From contig DAOVJK010000047.1 in the NCBI GenBank assembly GCA_030673265.1, forward strand, positions 1 to 13,870: a stretch of DNA of 13,870 nt, read 5' to 3'. Below, piece after piece: positions 6,809 to 13,678 of the stretch. Each line of letters begins with the position of its first letter. The stretch's first letter is position 1. This stretch comes from Pseudomonadota bacterium. GTDB lineage: Bacteria; Desulfobacterota; Desulfobulbia; Desulfobulbales; JAGXFP01. Made by a program: the position numbers and the translations under genes. The notes below the pieces were generated by a model. It ran no database searches, had not been told where the DNA came from, and was given only the letters and a program-made list of their open reading frames with translations.

Positions 6809-7517
6809 ATGATAATACTGTAAAAGGTAGGGTATTCCCTTATTTTGTTGAATTGTGGTGTTTCTGCTTGAGTCGACCAGTTCTCCTTTAGATGAATGAC
6901 CCGATATCCTCATGGAGGGGGGAGCCAAAGCGGTCAGCCGGTACTGGCCCAAATAAGATAAACCAATAACAGCTTTATTTTACGCATGTAGGTTGCGGTG
7001 AGAAAGTGAATCCAGATGATTTTAATGTATGATGGCGACGAATTGGAAATAATTGCTGAAAAGTATAAGTGACTGTATTGTATGGGTTTTATATGAATGA
7101 TAGCGAAGGGAAACCCATGAAAGATCTTGAGCTCGTCAGCTCAGTTTAGGCTTGCTCCCCAACTCAAAATAGTGAGATGATTTTCGATCATTGTAAACAA
7201 ACGAAAAAAAACAGAAAATAATCCTGATTCTCTGCCTGAGCTTTTGCTATATTACAACTCGTAAAGCGTGTATGACAAAAACGGTTTACATGTCGAGGCA
7301 TTTGAAGCATCATAAAAAAATGACGTGATCGCCAGGTGTGATGGTAGGGATTACCCTACTATGTTTTCATGTGCAGAATCCCCTGTTGAAGATAACTGGT
7401 CATTCCAGGCGGTCCCTGGGAACGTTGAGACGTAACTGGCAATTACTTCGGCTGGGTCGCTGTATTTGTTATTGTGCCACATTAGCGCGCACTAATTTGA
7501 TTCCAAGGAAAGACAAT
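6809..7517. other. Intergenic region, AT-rich, no convincing gene
   Basis: Short open frames exist here on both strands, but none has a plausible ribosome binding site combined with protein-like composition. Visible structures are an eight-base inverted repeat (7082-7089 with 7111-7118), a six-base stem at 7128-7143, an ATGAT/ATCAT stem around 7176-7190, a strong palindrome at 7341-7362, and a CCAGG/CCTGG stem near 7404-7420. No tRNA-like cloverleaf, insertion sequence or CRISPR repeat was seen. Confidence 0.5.
7341..7362. repeat. Inverted repeat upstream of the SpoIIAA-like gene
   Basis: ATGGTAGGG and CCCTACTAT flank an ATTA centre. Eight Watson-Crick pairs and one G-T pair give a nine-base stem with a four-base loop. 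It lies about 155 bases before the ATG at 7518. The following GTTTT is too short for a convincing terminator, so a protein-binding dyad is at least as likely. Confidence 0.5.
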
Positions 7518-7889
7518 ATGTCACATACAAATACCTGGGAAACAAATGGTTTATACCGGAAATTCACAGGAGTAATAACCGCTGGTGAAATTTTAGAATC
7601 AAATTTCAAGATTCATGTGCATCCTGATTTTCAAAAAATTAAATACATTATTAATGACTTTACAGAAATATCGGAACACTCATTAGAGAAACCGCACATG
7701 AAAGCATATGCATTAACTGATGATGTAATCTCCGAGACTAAAGGTCATCTGAAAATCGCTATAGTGGTAAATCAAAATGCCTTGATTGATTTAGCCAATA
7801 ATTATCGGCAACAGATGAAAGACAAGATGTTTGAGTGTGAAATTTTCCAAACTGTTGATGATGCTCGTAGTTGGGGTAGTAACCAATAA
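7518..7889 (+). CDS. SpoIIAA-like (STAS/SEC14-type) small protein
   Basis: A 123-residue cytoplasmic protein from ATG 7518, chosen because AAGGAA (7505-7510) sits seven bases upstream. The in-frame extension back to 7338 is not protein-like. The pattern GLYRKFTGVITAGEILESN, then IKYIINDFTEI, then HLKIAIVV, and a final EIFQTVDDARSW fits the SpoIIAA-like/DUF3478-type family of alpha/beta STAS-fold proteins. These are usually stand-alone and of unknown role; a regulatory, anti-anti-sigma-like or lipid-binding function is inferred from the fold only. It appears monocistronic, with about 370 non-coding bases before the Mrp operon. Its base composition is AT-rich, like the DUF6901-like gene on the other strand. 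Confidence 0.72.
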   Translation: MSHTNTWETNGLYRKFTGVITAGEILESNFKIHVHPDFQKIKYIINDFTEISEHSLEKPHMKAYALTDDVISETKGHLKIAIVVNQNALIDLANNYRQQMKDKMFECEIFQTVDDARSWGSNQ

Positions 7890-8073
7890 AATTATGATAC
7901 CACTTAGAAGGCCTCCCCTGAGGGGCATGTTTGGCTAAGGATTGGACCTTCTATTCTAGGCGTCAATGGCAAAGTGAAAGCTCTCTGCCTGGCCGTCTGA
8001 GTTGAACATTAGGACATTGTCCGGGGGCTGCAATTGTTTATCCCTCAAGTTCGACAGGTGCATTTTAACCTTG

Positions 8074-8091
8074 TATTTTGAAATCAAAATA
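8074..8091. promoter_or_regulatory. Candidate operator palindrome upstream of the Mrp operon
   Basis: TATTTTGA, then AA, then TCAAAATA: an 18-bp interrupted palindrome with perfect eight-base arms. It contains the proposed -35 box of the mrp promoter, a position typical of a dimeric regulator site. Confidence 0.45.
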
Positions 8092-8107
8092 TTGTTAGAT
8101 GTATAGA
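8078..8107 (+). promoter_or_regulatory. Candidate sigma-70 promoter for the Mrp operon
   Basis: TTGAAA (8078-8083) and TATAGA (8102-8107) are separated by 18 bases. Each box differs from consensus by one or two bases. It is the best match I see between the SpoIIAA-like gene and mrpE. Confidence 0.45.
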
Positions 8108-8259
8108 GAGGGGAACTGAGGTGTCTTTTCAATAAATTAAGGGTAGTTTGTTCCTCAATTCCTTAAATGACCGGCCCGTCGGAGAAGATGATGATATTTC
8201 TGCTTACAACAAGGAGATACATTTATCCCGGCAATGCTTTAAAGGCATAATGCTATGAG

Positions 8260-8787
8260 ATGGTCGCCATGTCTGCAACCACATCCTGCAAATTGAGTTT
8301 GATATTTCGTCGGCTTGTTTTTTTTTGCAGTATATGGCTCGTCCTCAGCAAGGCAGATTTGAGCAGCTGGCCATTTGCTCTTCCCACCGTTCTCATATCA
8401 ACTTGGATAAGTCTGTGCCTGGGTGGCCCCGAGGGCCATCTGCTCAAACCGGTCGTTCTCTTACGTTATCTGCCCTTATTTGTCTTGCAATCCATTGCCA
8501 GTGCCTTTGATGTTATGGTCAGGGTTCTCAACCCGAGCCTGCCAATTCATCCCGGTCTTGTCCATTATCCGCTTAGCCTTACCCACGACGGCGCCAAGGT
8601 CTTGTTGGCCAATTGTATCACCATGTTGCCTGGGACCATCTCAGCCCAGCTTAACGATGACCACCTGATTGTCCACACTCTGGATACAAGCCTGCCGGTA
8701 CATGCCATAATCAATCGTCTTGAAAGAAAGATCGCCAATATTTTTCGACTGGAGATAACTTCCGGTCAGAAGGAGTTCCAGCCATGA
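8260..8787 (+). CDS. mrpE: Mrp cation/proton antiporter subunit E
   Basis: A 175-residue membrane protein. Hydrophobic segments fill roughly residues 18-90. A C-terminal cytoplasmic part holds the MrpE/MnhE signature LPGTISAQLNDDHLIVH, then ERKIANIF. MrpE is a small subunit of the multi-subunit Na+(or other monovalent cation)/H+ antiporter. The start is uncertain: ATG 8260 and ATG 8269 are both in frame. The nearest Shine-Dalgarno-like AAAGG (8241-8245) is 14 bases from 8260 and better spaced for an out-of-frame ATG at 8255. It is the first gene of the operon, and its TGA overlaps the mrpF ATG. Confidence 0.88.
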   Translation: MVAMSATTSCKLSLIFRRLVFFCSIWLVLSKADLSSWPFALPTVLISTWISLCLGGPEGHLLKPVVLLRYLPLFVLQSIASAFDVMVRVLNPSLPIHPGLVHYPLSLTHDGAKVLLANCITMLPGTISAQLNDDHLIVHTLDTSLPVHAIINRLERKIANIFRLEITSGQKEFQP

Positions 8788-9065
8788 CGAGCTTTTATGT
8801 GGGTGTCGCCCTCGTTCTGCTATTGACCATTATTATCGGCCTGCTCCGGGTCTTATGGGGGCCAACTGCCGCGGACCGGATGATGGCGGCCCAGCTCTTC
8901 AGCACCTGCGGAGTGGCAATCCTCCTGCTGCTGGCCCGGGGTTTTGGGCAGTTGATTATTGAAGATGTCGCCCTGGTCTTTGCTCTGCTTGGAGCATTAG
9001 CCATCGTGGCCTTTGTTCGTCGGGCCTGGAAAACAGATGGCCCGAAGCCGGACAAGGGGGCTTGA
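8784..9065 (+). CDS. mrpF: Mrp cation/proton antiporter subunit F
   Basis: A 93-residue protein with three hydrophobic helices. The family pattern GPTAADRMMAAQLF lies after the first helix, and IIEDVALVFALLGALAIVAF forms the last. This matches MrpF/MnhF (about 90 residues), a small core subunit of the antiporter that is related to MbhB of membrane-bound hydrogenase. AAGGAG at 8769-8774 lies nine bases before the ATG. The start overlaps the mrpE stop (ATGA), and the stop lies next to the mrpG start. Confidence 0.92.
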   Translation: MTSFYVGVALVLLLTIIIGLLRVLWGPTAADRMMAAQLFSTCGVAILLLLARGFGQLIIEDVALVFALLGALAIVAFVRRAWKTDGPKPDKGA

Positions 9066-9067
9066 TA

Positions 9068-9364
9068 ATGAGAGAATTGCTAGGGGCCTTTTTCATCATC
9101 CTCGCGATACCTTTTTTCCTGTCCGGGACCATCGGCCTGCTTCGGCTGCCCGACATCTACACCCGGCTGCATGCCTTGACCAAGGCCGATAATGTCGGCC
9201 TTGGTTTCATTGTTTTTGGCCTGGCCATCCAGGCCACAAGCTGGCTTGAGGTTGTCAAACTTTTTCTCATCTGGTTCCTGGTGCTCATGGCCAGCGCCAC
9301 CTCCTGCCATCTTATTGCTGATGCTGCTTTGAGGAGAAATATCAAGCCCTGGACAAAGGAGTGA
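9068..9364 (+). CDS. mrpG: Mrp cation/proton antiporter subunit G
   Basis: A 98-residue protein with three membrane helices and the strong MrpG/MnhG signature GTIGLLRLPDIYTRLHALTK followed by ADNVGLG. It is a small core subunit that packs with MrpE and MrpF. ATG 9068 is preferred over the TTG at 9062 because AAGGGGG (about 9053-9059) is well spaced for it. The TGA at 9362-9364 is preceded by AAAGGAG, which serves as the ribosome binding site of the next gene. Confidence 0.92.
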   Translation: MRELLGAFFIILAIPFFLSGTIGLLRLPDIYTRLHALTKADNVGLGFIVFGLAIQATSWLEVVKLFLIWFLVLMASATSCHLIADAALRRNIKPWTKE

Positions 9365-9366
9365 AT

Positions 9367-9660
9367 ATGGTGGTCAGTGCCTTTGATATCATTCTTTGCT
9401 TAACCCTTGTCTGGCTTGCCTGGCATGTGCTTACCAGTCAGGACCTCTTTAAGGCCGTGGTTCTCTTTATCTCCTTTGGCCTGCTCATGGCCCTGAGCTG
9501 GGTGCGGCTCCAGGCACCTGATGTTGCCTTGGCGGAAGCGGCTATCGGTTCCGGCCTTACCGGAGCTCTTTTCCTTTCGGCGTTGCGGCGGATGACAAGT
9601 CACAGACGGGGCGAAAGGAGGCTTGATTGTGATGAGGTGCGTGAAGATGAAGGGCAGTGA
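9367..9660 (+). CDS. DUF4040/MbhD-like subunit (split piece of MrpA)
   Basis: A 97-residue protein with three hydrophobic helices and the family segment LQAPDVALAEAAIGSG followed by a LSALRR end. This is the DUF4040/MbhD domain, which in Bacillus-type Mrp forms part of the C-terminal region of MrpA; here it is a separate protein, as in MBH-like complexes. The Glu and Asp in DVALAEAA are the conserved acidic residues of this domain, proposed to lie on the ion pathway. ATG 9367 is chosen because AAAGGAG (9355-9361) is five bases upstream; GTG 9361 overlaps that site. The 3' end overlaps the next gene. Confidence 0.85.
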   Translation: MVVSAFDIILCLTLVWLAWHVLTSQDLFKAVVLFISFGLLMALSWVRLQAPDVALAEAAIGSGLTGALFLSALRRMTSHRRGERRLDCDEVREDEGQ

Positions 9661-10390
9661 GGCCAGCGGTAAAAGACGGCACATAAGCCTTCTCTCGCTA
9701 TTGAGTCTGGTCATGTTGGCTGGCTTGTCAGCCGCCCTTGCCTGGGCCTTCCTTACCCCAGGCCCAGATCCGTTAGGACTGGCGCACCGTGTGGATGCTG
9801 CCTTGGCCGAGAGCGGGGTGGAGAGCAGGGTGACCGCCGTTCTCTTGAATTATCGGGCTTACGACACCTTGCTGGAATGCTTCGTCCTGTTTTTGGGGGT
9901 GGCGATTGTGTGGTCTCTGCAGCCTTCCCGCCCTGTTCGGCAGGAACCTCGCGTGGACCCTGTTTTGTCATCTCTGGTGCGCCTTCTGGTTCCTCTCATG
10001 GTGCTGGTCGGCGGTTACCTGTTGTGGGCCGGCAGCAGCCAGGCTGGTGGTGCCTTTCAGGCCGGGGCGATTCTCGGGGCAGCTGGTGTATTGCTTATCC
10101 TTACCTCTTCGCGGCTGCTGTCAACTATGCCGAAGGGATTACTTGCCTGGGGCATTTGCCTTGGCCTGTTTTTCTTCCTGGCGGTAGCGGTGGGAGCAGT
10201 GGCTCTGGGGGGTAATTTTCTCGAATATCGCCGGAGTTCGGCAACCATGATTATCATCGCTCTGGAAGTGGTGGCCGCATTTTCTATCGGTCTCTCCCTG
10301 GCGGTATTTTTTGGCGGCAGCCGTCCTGAAGAGCCAAGCGAAAGGACTGCTGCGGGTCGGCCTCCCCATGGCGAGGGAGAAGAACCATGA
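9632..10390 (+). CDS. mrpB: MbhE-like plus MrpB fusion subunit of the Mrp antiporter
   Basis: A 252-residue membrane protein, longer than plain MrpB (about 140). The N-terminal part carries a membrane helix, an extracytoplasmic segment, and VLLNYRAYDTLLECFVLF, the pattern of MbhE and of the extreme C-terminus of MrpA. The second half is MrpB/MnhB: LMVLVGGYLLWAGSSQAGG, then FQAGAILGAA and several helices. It is therefore a fusion of the last MrpA domain with MrpB. AAAGGAGG (9614-9621) suits GTG 9629 or ATG 9632; ATG 9647 is also possible. It overlaps the DUF4040 gene by about 29 bases, and its TGA overlaps the mrpC ATG. Confidence 0.84.
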   Translation: MRCVKMKGSEASGKRRHISLLSLLSLVMLAGLSAALAWAFLTPGPDPLGLAHRVDAALAESGVESRVTAVLLNYRAYDTLLECFVLFLGVAIVWSLQPSRPVRQEPRVDPVLSSLVRLLVPLMVLVGGYLLWAGSSQAGGAFQAGAILGAAGVLLILTSSRLLSTMPKGLLAWGICLGLFFFLAVAVGAVALGGNFLEYRRSSATMIIIALEVVAAFSIGLSLAVFFGGSRPEEPSERTAAGRPPHGEGEEP

Positions 10391-10710
10391 GCGTTTCGCC
10401 GACCTTTGTCTACGGCCTTACCGGCCTGTTTCTTTTTGTGGTCGGCCTGGGTGGCCTGATCTCCTGTCCCCAACTGCTGCGCAAGATTCTGGCGGTCAAT
10501 ATCATGGTCAGCGGCGTCTTTCTCTTTCTGGTCACCATTGGTTACGGCCACGGCGTTATCATTGATCCTGTCCCCCATGCCATGGTTCTCACCGGCATAG
10601 TGGTTTCGGTGAGCGGCACAGCTGTAGCCCTGGCTCTGGCCTGCCGCGTCCACGAAACGTTCAATATGTCTGATCTCCTGAAAAGAAGGACAAGGAGCAA
10701 TGATAGATGA
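10387..10710 (+). CDS. mrpC: Mrp cation/proton antiporter subunit C
   Basis: A 107-residue protein with three membrane helices, homologous to NuoK of complex I. The second helix region LAVNIMVSGVFLFLVTIG and the stretch DPVPHAMVLTGIVVSVSGTAVALAL (residues split across helices 2 and 3) are typical of MrpC/MnhC. The PHAMVLTGIVVS motif is the family signature. NuoK-like subunits sit next to the antiporter-like subunits and carry part of the proton path. The start overlaps the mrpB stop (ATGA), and the stop TGA (10708-10710) overlaps the mrpD start. Confidence 0.92.
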   Translation: MSVSPTFVYGLTGLFLFVVGLGGLISCPQLLRKILAVNIMVSGVFLFLVTIGYGHGVIIDPVPHAMVLTGIVVSVSGTAVALALACRVHETFNMSDLLKRRTRSNDR

Positions 10711-12182
10711 TGGGTCTGCTGCTTAAGAACGATTGCTGGCTCATCTGGCCTTTTGTGCTGCCTTTATTTGGGGCGCTGCTTTCTTTTTTGTTTAAGCAGC
10801 GGCCCCGGCTGCCGGGATTAATTGTTGCCCTGCTTACTACTCTTTCTAGCGGTGTCTTGGCTTGGAAGCTGGTGCGCCATGGGGTGGGCAGATATGATCT
10901 GGGGGGCTGGCAGCCACCCTTGGGCATCTCCTTACGTGGTGATGGCCCGGCTGTTCTCATGGTCTTGATGACAGCGGTCACCGGTCTTGCCATCAGTATC
11001 TATGCCGGGGGCTATTTCCGGAGCAGGATTGCCAAGGTGGAAGATGAACGGCGCCATATCATCCAGGAACGTTTTTTCTGGCCGCTGTGGCTTTTGTTGT
11101 GGGGGGCTTTAAACGGCCTTTTTCTCAGCGCGGACATCTTCAATATGTACATCACCCTGGAGCTTGTTGCCTTAAGCAGTGTCGGGCTTACCGTCCTCTC
11201 CGGCAAACCTGCATCACAAGTGGCGGGCATGCGCTATCTGCTTGTCAGTATTCTTGGCTCCCTGAGCTTTTTGCTTGGGGTCGGCTTCCTTTACAAGGCC
11301 TTTGGTAGTCTTGATCTAGCCACCATTCAAGCAGCCCTTTCATTTTCTCCTCCCGTTGCCATGGCAATGGCCCTGATCAGTGTCGGCTTGCTACTCAAGA
11401 GCGCTCTTTTCCCCTTTCATTTCTGGTTGCCGCCCGCCCATGCCAATGCCTTGGCCCCGGTGAGCGCTATCCTGTCAGGTCTTGTTGTTAAGGGGTCATG
11501 GTACCTGTTTTTTCGCTTCTGGCTTGGGTTTTTGCCCCTTATTGGCGATGGAGGCAATGCTGTTATGGCTGCCCTTGGCGGTGCCGCTATCATCTGGGGG
11601 GCATTTCAGGCATTTTCCCAGCAGCGCCTGAAGATGCTGGTGGCTTACTCTACAGTAGCCCAGATCGGTTATCTTTTTATCATTTTCCCCCTGACGGGAG
11701 CAGGTGCCGGCCCGGCTGCCTCGGCCGTCTTTTATTTTGCCATTTCCCACAGTTGTGCCAAAGCCGCCATGTTTCTGGCCGCCGGCACCATCTTTCTGCA
11801 GATGGGCCATGATCGTATTCGGGACCTTGCCGGGGTCAGGCAACTTCTGCCCATAACCTCTTTTGCATTTGCCCTTGGAGGTCTTAGCCTGATGGGTTTA
11901 CCGCCCTCCGGCGGTTTTATTGCCAAGTATATGTATCTGAGCATGGCCGTCAGTCAGGACAGGTGGTGGCTGGTACTACTCATTGTCATCGGGAGCGGCC
12001 TGACAGCGGCCTACATCTTCCGGGCCGTGTCTCATATTCTTAGCCCGAAGATGGTCCATGGGCAAGGCCAGGTGGTTGTTGCCCCCTGTATGGAGTGGAG
12101 CGCCCTGGCTCTGGCCCTTGTCGCCATACTGCTTGGTTTCATAGCCCCTCTGCCTCTGGCTCTTCTTGGAGTGACGGGATGA
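10707..12182 (+). CDS. mrpD: Mrp cation/proton antiporter subunit D
   Basis: A 491-residue antiporter-like subunit with about 14 membrane helices, homologous to NuoM/NuoN of complex I. The key ionisable residues are visible: Glu152 in ITLELVALSS (helix 5), Lys231 in LLKSALFPFHFWLP (helix 7), the GLVVK lysine (helix 8), and the SHSCAKAAMFL segment. KMLVAYSTVAQIGYL is also typical. It should pump protons or exchange cations as part of the Mrp complex. AAGGAG (10692-10697) is nine bases before ATG 10707; a second ATG follows at once. The stop overlaps the next start by ATGA. Confidence 0.9.
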   Translation: MMGLLLKNDCWLIWPFVLPLFGALLSFLFKQRPRLPGLIVALLTTLSSGVLAWKLVRHGVGRYDLGGWQPPLGISLRGDGPAVLMVLMTAVTGLAISIYAGGYFRSRIAKVEDERRHIIQERFFWPLWLLLWGALNGLFLSADIFNMYITLELVALSSVGLTVLSGKPASQVAGMRYLLVSILGSLSFLLGVGFLYKAFGSLDLATIQAALSFSPPVAMAMALISVGLLLKSALFPFHFWLPPAHANALAPVSAILSGLVVKGSWYLFFRFWLGFLPLIGDGGNAVMAALGGAAIIWGAFQAFSQQRLKMLVAYSTVAQIGYLFIIFPLTGAGAGPAASAVFYFAISHSCAKAAMFLAAGTIFLQMGHDRIRDLAGVRQLLPITSFAFALGGLSLMGLPPSGGFIAKYMYLSMAVSQDRWWLVLLIVIGSGLTAAYIFRAVSHILSPKMVHGQGQVVVAPCMEWSALALALVAILLGFIAPLPLALLGVTG

Positions 12183-13678
12183 TCTGGCAAAACTGGCTAC
12201 TCATTATGATTATGTTAAGTTCTCTGGTGCCGGGACTTATCATTTTCAGCCTTGGTGAGTCGAGACATGGGTTGCGGACGAGTTTAAACCTCTTTGGTGC
12301 CATTACCAAAATGGTTCTGGTACTGGTCATGATTCTCGGTATTCACCAGGGCCATAGCTTTGCCGTTCATCTTGCCCTGCTGCCCGGCCTTGAACTTGTT
12401 TTGAGAGCTGATCCGCTTTCCGCTCTTTTTGTAACCCTGTCGAGTATCCTCTGGCTCTTTACCACCATCTATGCCATCGCCTATCTGGAAGACTCGCCCA
12501 ACCGCAGCCATTTTTTCGGCTATTTCAGCCTTTGTGTGACTGTTACCATTGGCATTGCCCTGGCTGGAAATTTACTGACCTTTCTTTTCTTTTTTGAGAT
12601 GCTCACCCTGAGCACTTATCCCCTGGTGGTGCATCGGGGCACAGCAGAGGCGATGGCGGCCGGCAGGGTTTATCTGATCTATACCCTGAGCGGAGGGCTT
12701 TTGCTCTTTCTCGGTGTTGTCTGGCTCCATAACCTGGTGGGTCCGGTTGATTTCTGCATGGGGGGGCAGCTGGCGCCACTTGTGGAGAGCCACGGCAAGA
12801 CTCTGTTCATGATTTATTACCTGCTTATTGCCGGAGTGGGGGTGAAGGCGGCCCTTGTCCCCCTGCATGGCTGGTTGCCGAGGGCCATGGTTGCCCCGGC
12901 GCCGGTAAGTGCCCTGCTCCATGCCGTGGCCGTGGTCAAGGCCGGTGCCTTTGGCATTATCCGCATTGTCCTTGATGTTTACGGTCTGGATACGGCGGGT
13001 GAACTAGGCCTGCTGTTTCCCCTCATGCTTTTGGCCACAGTAACCATTATTTACGGCTCAATCTATGCCCTCAGGCAGGACAATCTTAAACATCGGTTGG
13101 CCTTCTCCACCGTAAGCCAGGTGTCTTATATTGCCTTGGGGATAAGTATCGGCAACCCCTTGGCCATTATGGGAGGGATGGTGCATCTGGTTCATCAGGG
13201 GCTGATGAAGATAACCCTGTTCTTTTGCGCCGGGAATATCGCCGAGACACTCGGGGTCCATGATATCAGTAGAATGAATGGCGTGGGTCGGAGGCTGCCG
13301 CTGACCATGGCAGCCTTTACCCTGGCGGCCATTGGCATGATTGGCTTGCCGCCCATGGCAGGATTTGTCAGCAAGTGGTATCTGGGCCTTGGAGCCCTTG
13401 CCCAGGGGCAGGGGTGGTTGATCGGAATACTTGTCTTATCCAGCCTGCTTAATGCCGCCTATTTCCTACCGATACTTTATGGGGCCTGGTTTAAGGAGCA
13501 GGAGGCAGAGTGGCCCGATGATTCAGGCATGACAGGTCCCTTGGAGTGCCATTGGATGCTTGTTGTGCCCCCGATCATCACAGCAGTTATTTCCCTCCTG
13601 GTTGGGTTATTGGCCAACAGTAATCTTAGCCCTCTTGCCTGGGTACGTTTCATTGTCAGTGCGGGGTACGGCCTATGA
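12179..13678 (+). CDS. Second antiporter-like (NuoL/NuoM/MrpD-type) subunit
   Basis: A 499-residue polytopic membrane protein from ATG 12179, which overlaps the mrpD stop as ATGA. An open extension back to 12095 is out of family and would overlap mrpD by 88 bases, so it is not used. Conserved pump residues are Glu140 (FFFEMLTLSTYP), Lys223 (GVGVKAALVPLHGWLP), His248 and Lys254 (LLHAVAVVKAG), and the HLVHQGLMKITLFF helix. The LLHAVAVVKAG pattern is closer to the ND5/MrpA N-terminal, HyfB and MbhH style than to classical MrpD. It may take the place of the MrpA antiporter module, while the MrpA tail domains are encoded upstream as separate pieces. Confidence 0.86.
   Translation: MIWQNWLLIMIMLSSLVPGLIIFSLGESRHGLRTSLNLFGAITKMVLVLVMILGIHQGHSFAVHLALLPGLELVLRADPLSALFVTLSSILWLFTTIYAIAYLEDSPNRSHFFGYFSLCVTVTIGIALAGNLLTFLFFFEMLTLSTYPLVVHRGTAEAMAAGRVYLIYTLSGGLLLFLGVVWLHNLVGPVDFCMGGQLAPLVESHGKTLFMIYYLLIAGVGVKAALVPLHGWLPRAMVAPAPVSALLHAVAVVKAGAFGIIRIVLDVYGLDTAGELGLLFPLMLLATVTIIYGSIYALRQDNLKHRLAFSTVSQVSYIALGISIGNPLAIMGGMVHLVHQGLMKITLFFCAGNIAETLGVHDISRMNGVGRRLPLTMAAFTLAAIGMIGLPPMAGFVSKWYLGLGALAQGQGWLIGILVLSSLLNAAYFLPILYGAWFKEQEAEWPDDSGMTGPLECHWMLVVPPIITAVISLLVGLLANSNLSPLAWVRFIVSAGYGL

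Larger units (their letters stand above)
7890..8259. other. Intergenic region upstream of the Mrp operon
   Basis: No gene is supported. A short CCCC-TGA-GGGG hairpin (7915-7925) after the SpoIIAA-like stop lacks a T-run and is a poor terminator. A candidate promoter with an overlapping palindrome lies at 8074-8107, leaving a leader of about 145 bases before mrpE. AAGGAG at 8211-8216 is a strong ribosome-binding-like sequence with no ATG, GTG or TTG at a workable distance. Tiny open frames follow at 8234, 8250 and 8255. Confidence 0.5.

Noticed and set aside
6570..6952. Two minus-strand open frames (6570-6767 and 6749-6952)
   Set aside because: They run through the riboswitch, terminator and promoter candidates, lack ribosome binding sites and have low-quality composition. 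RNA structure explains the first one better.
7338..7517. Upstream extension of the SpoIIAA-like gene
   Set aside because: The translated extension is not protein-like and includes the palindrome at 7341-7362. ATG 7518 has a well-spaced AAGGAA.
7911..7930. CCCC-TGA-GGGG hairpin as a terminator of the SpoIIAA-like gene
   Set aside because: The stem is only four bases and no T-run follows, so it is too weak to list as a terminator.
7890..8259. A tRNA or sodium-sensing riboswitch upstream of the antiporter operon
   Set aside because: No cloverleaf or TTCGAATCC-type arm is visible, and I could not match any known ion-sensing aptamer core.
12095..12178. Longer start for the second antiporter-like gene
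   Set aside because: The extra 28 residues are not family-like and overlap mrpD by 88 bases. ATG 12179 gives the ATGA overlap seen throughout the operon.
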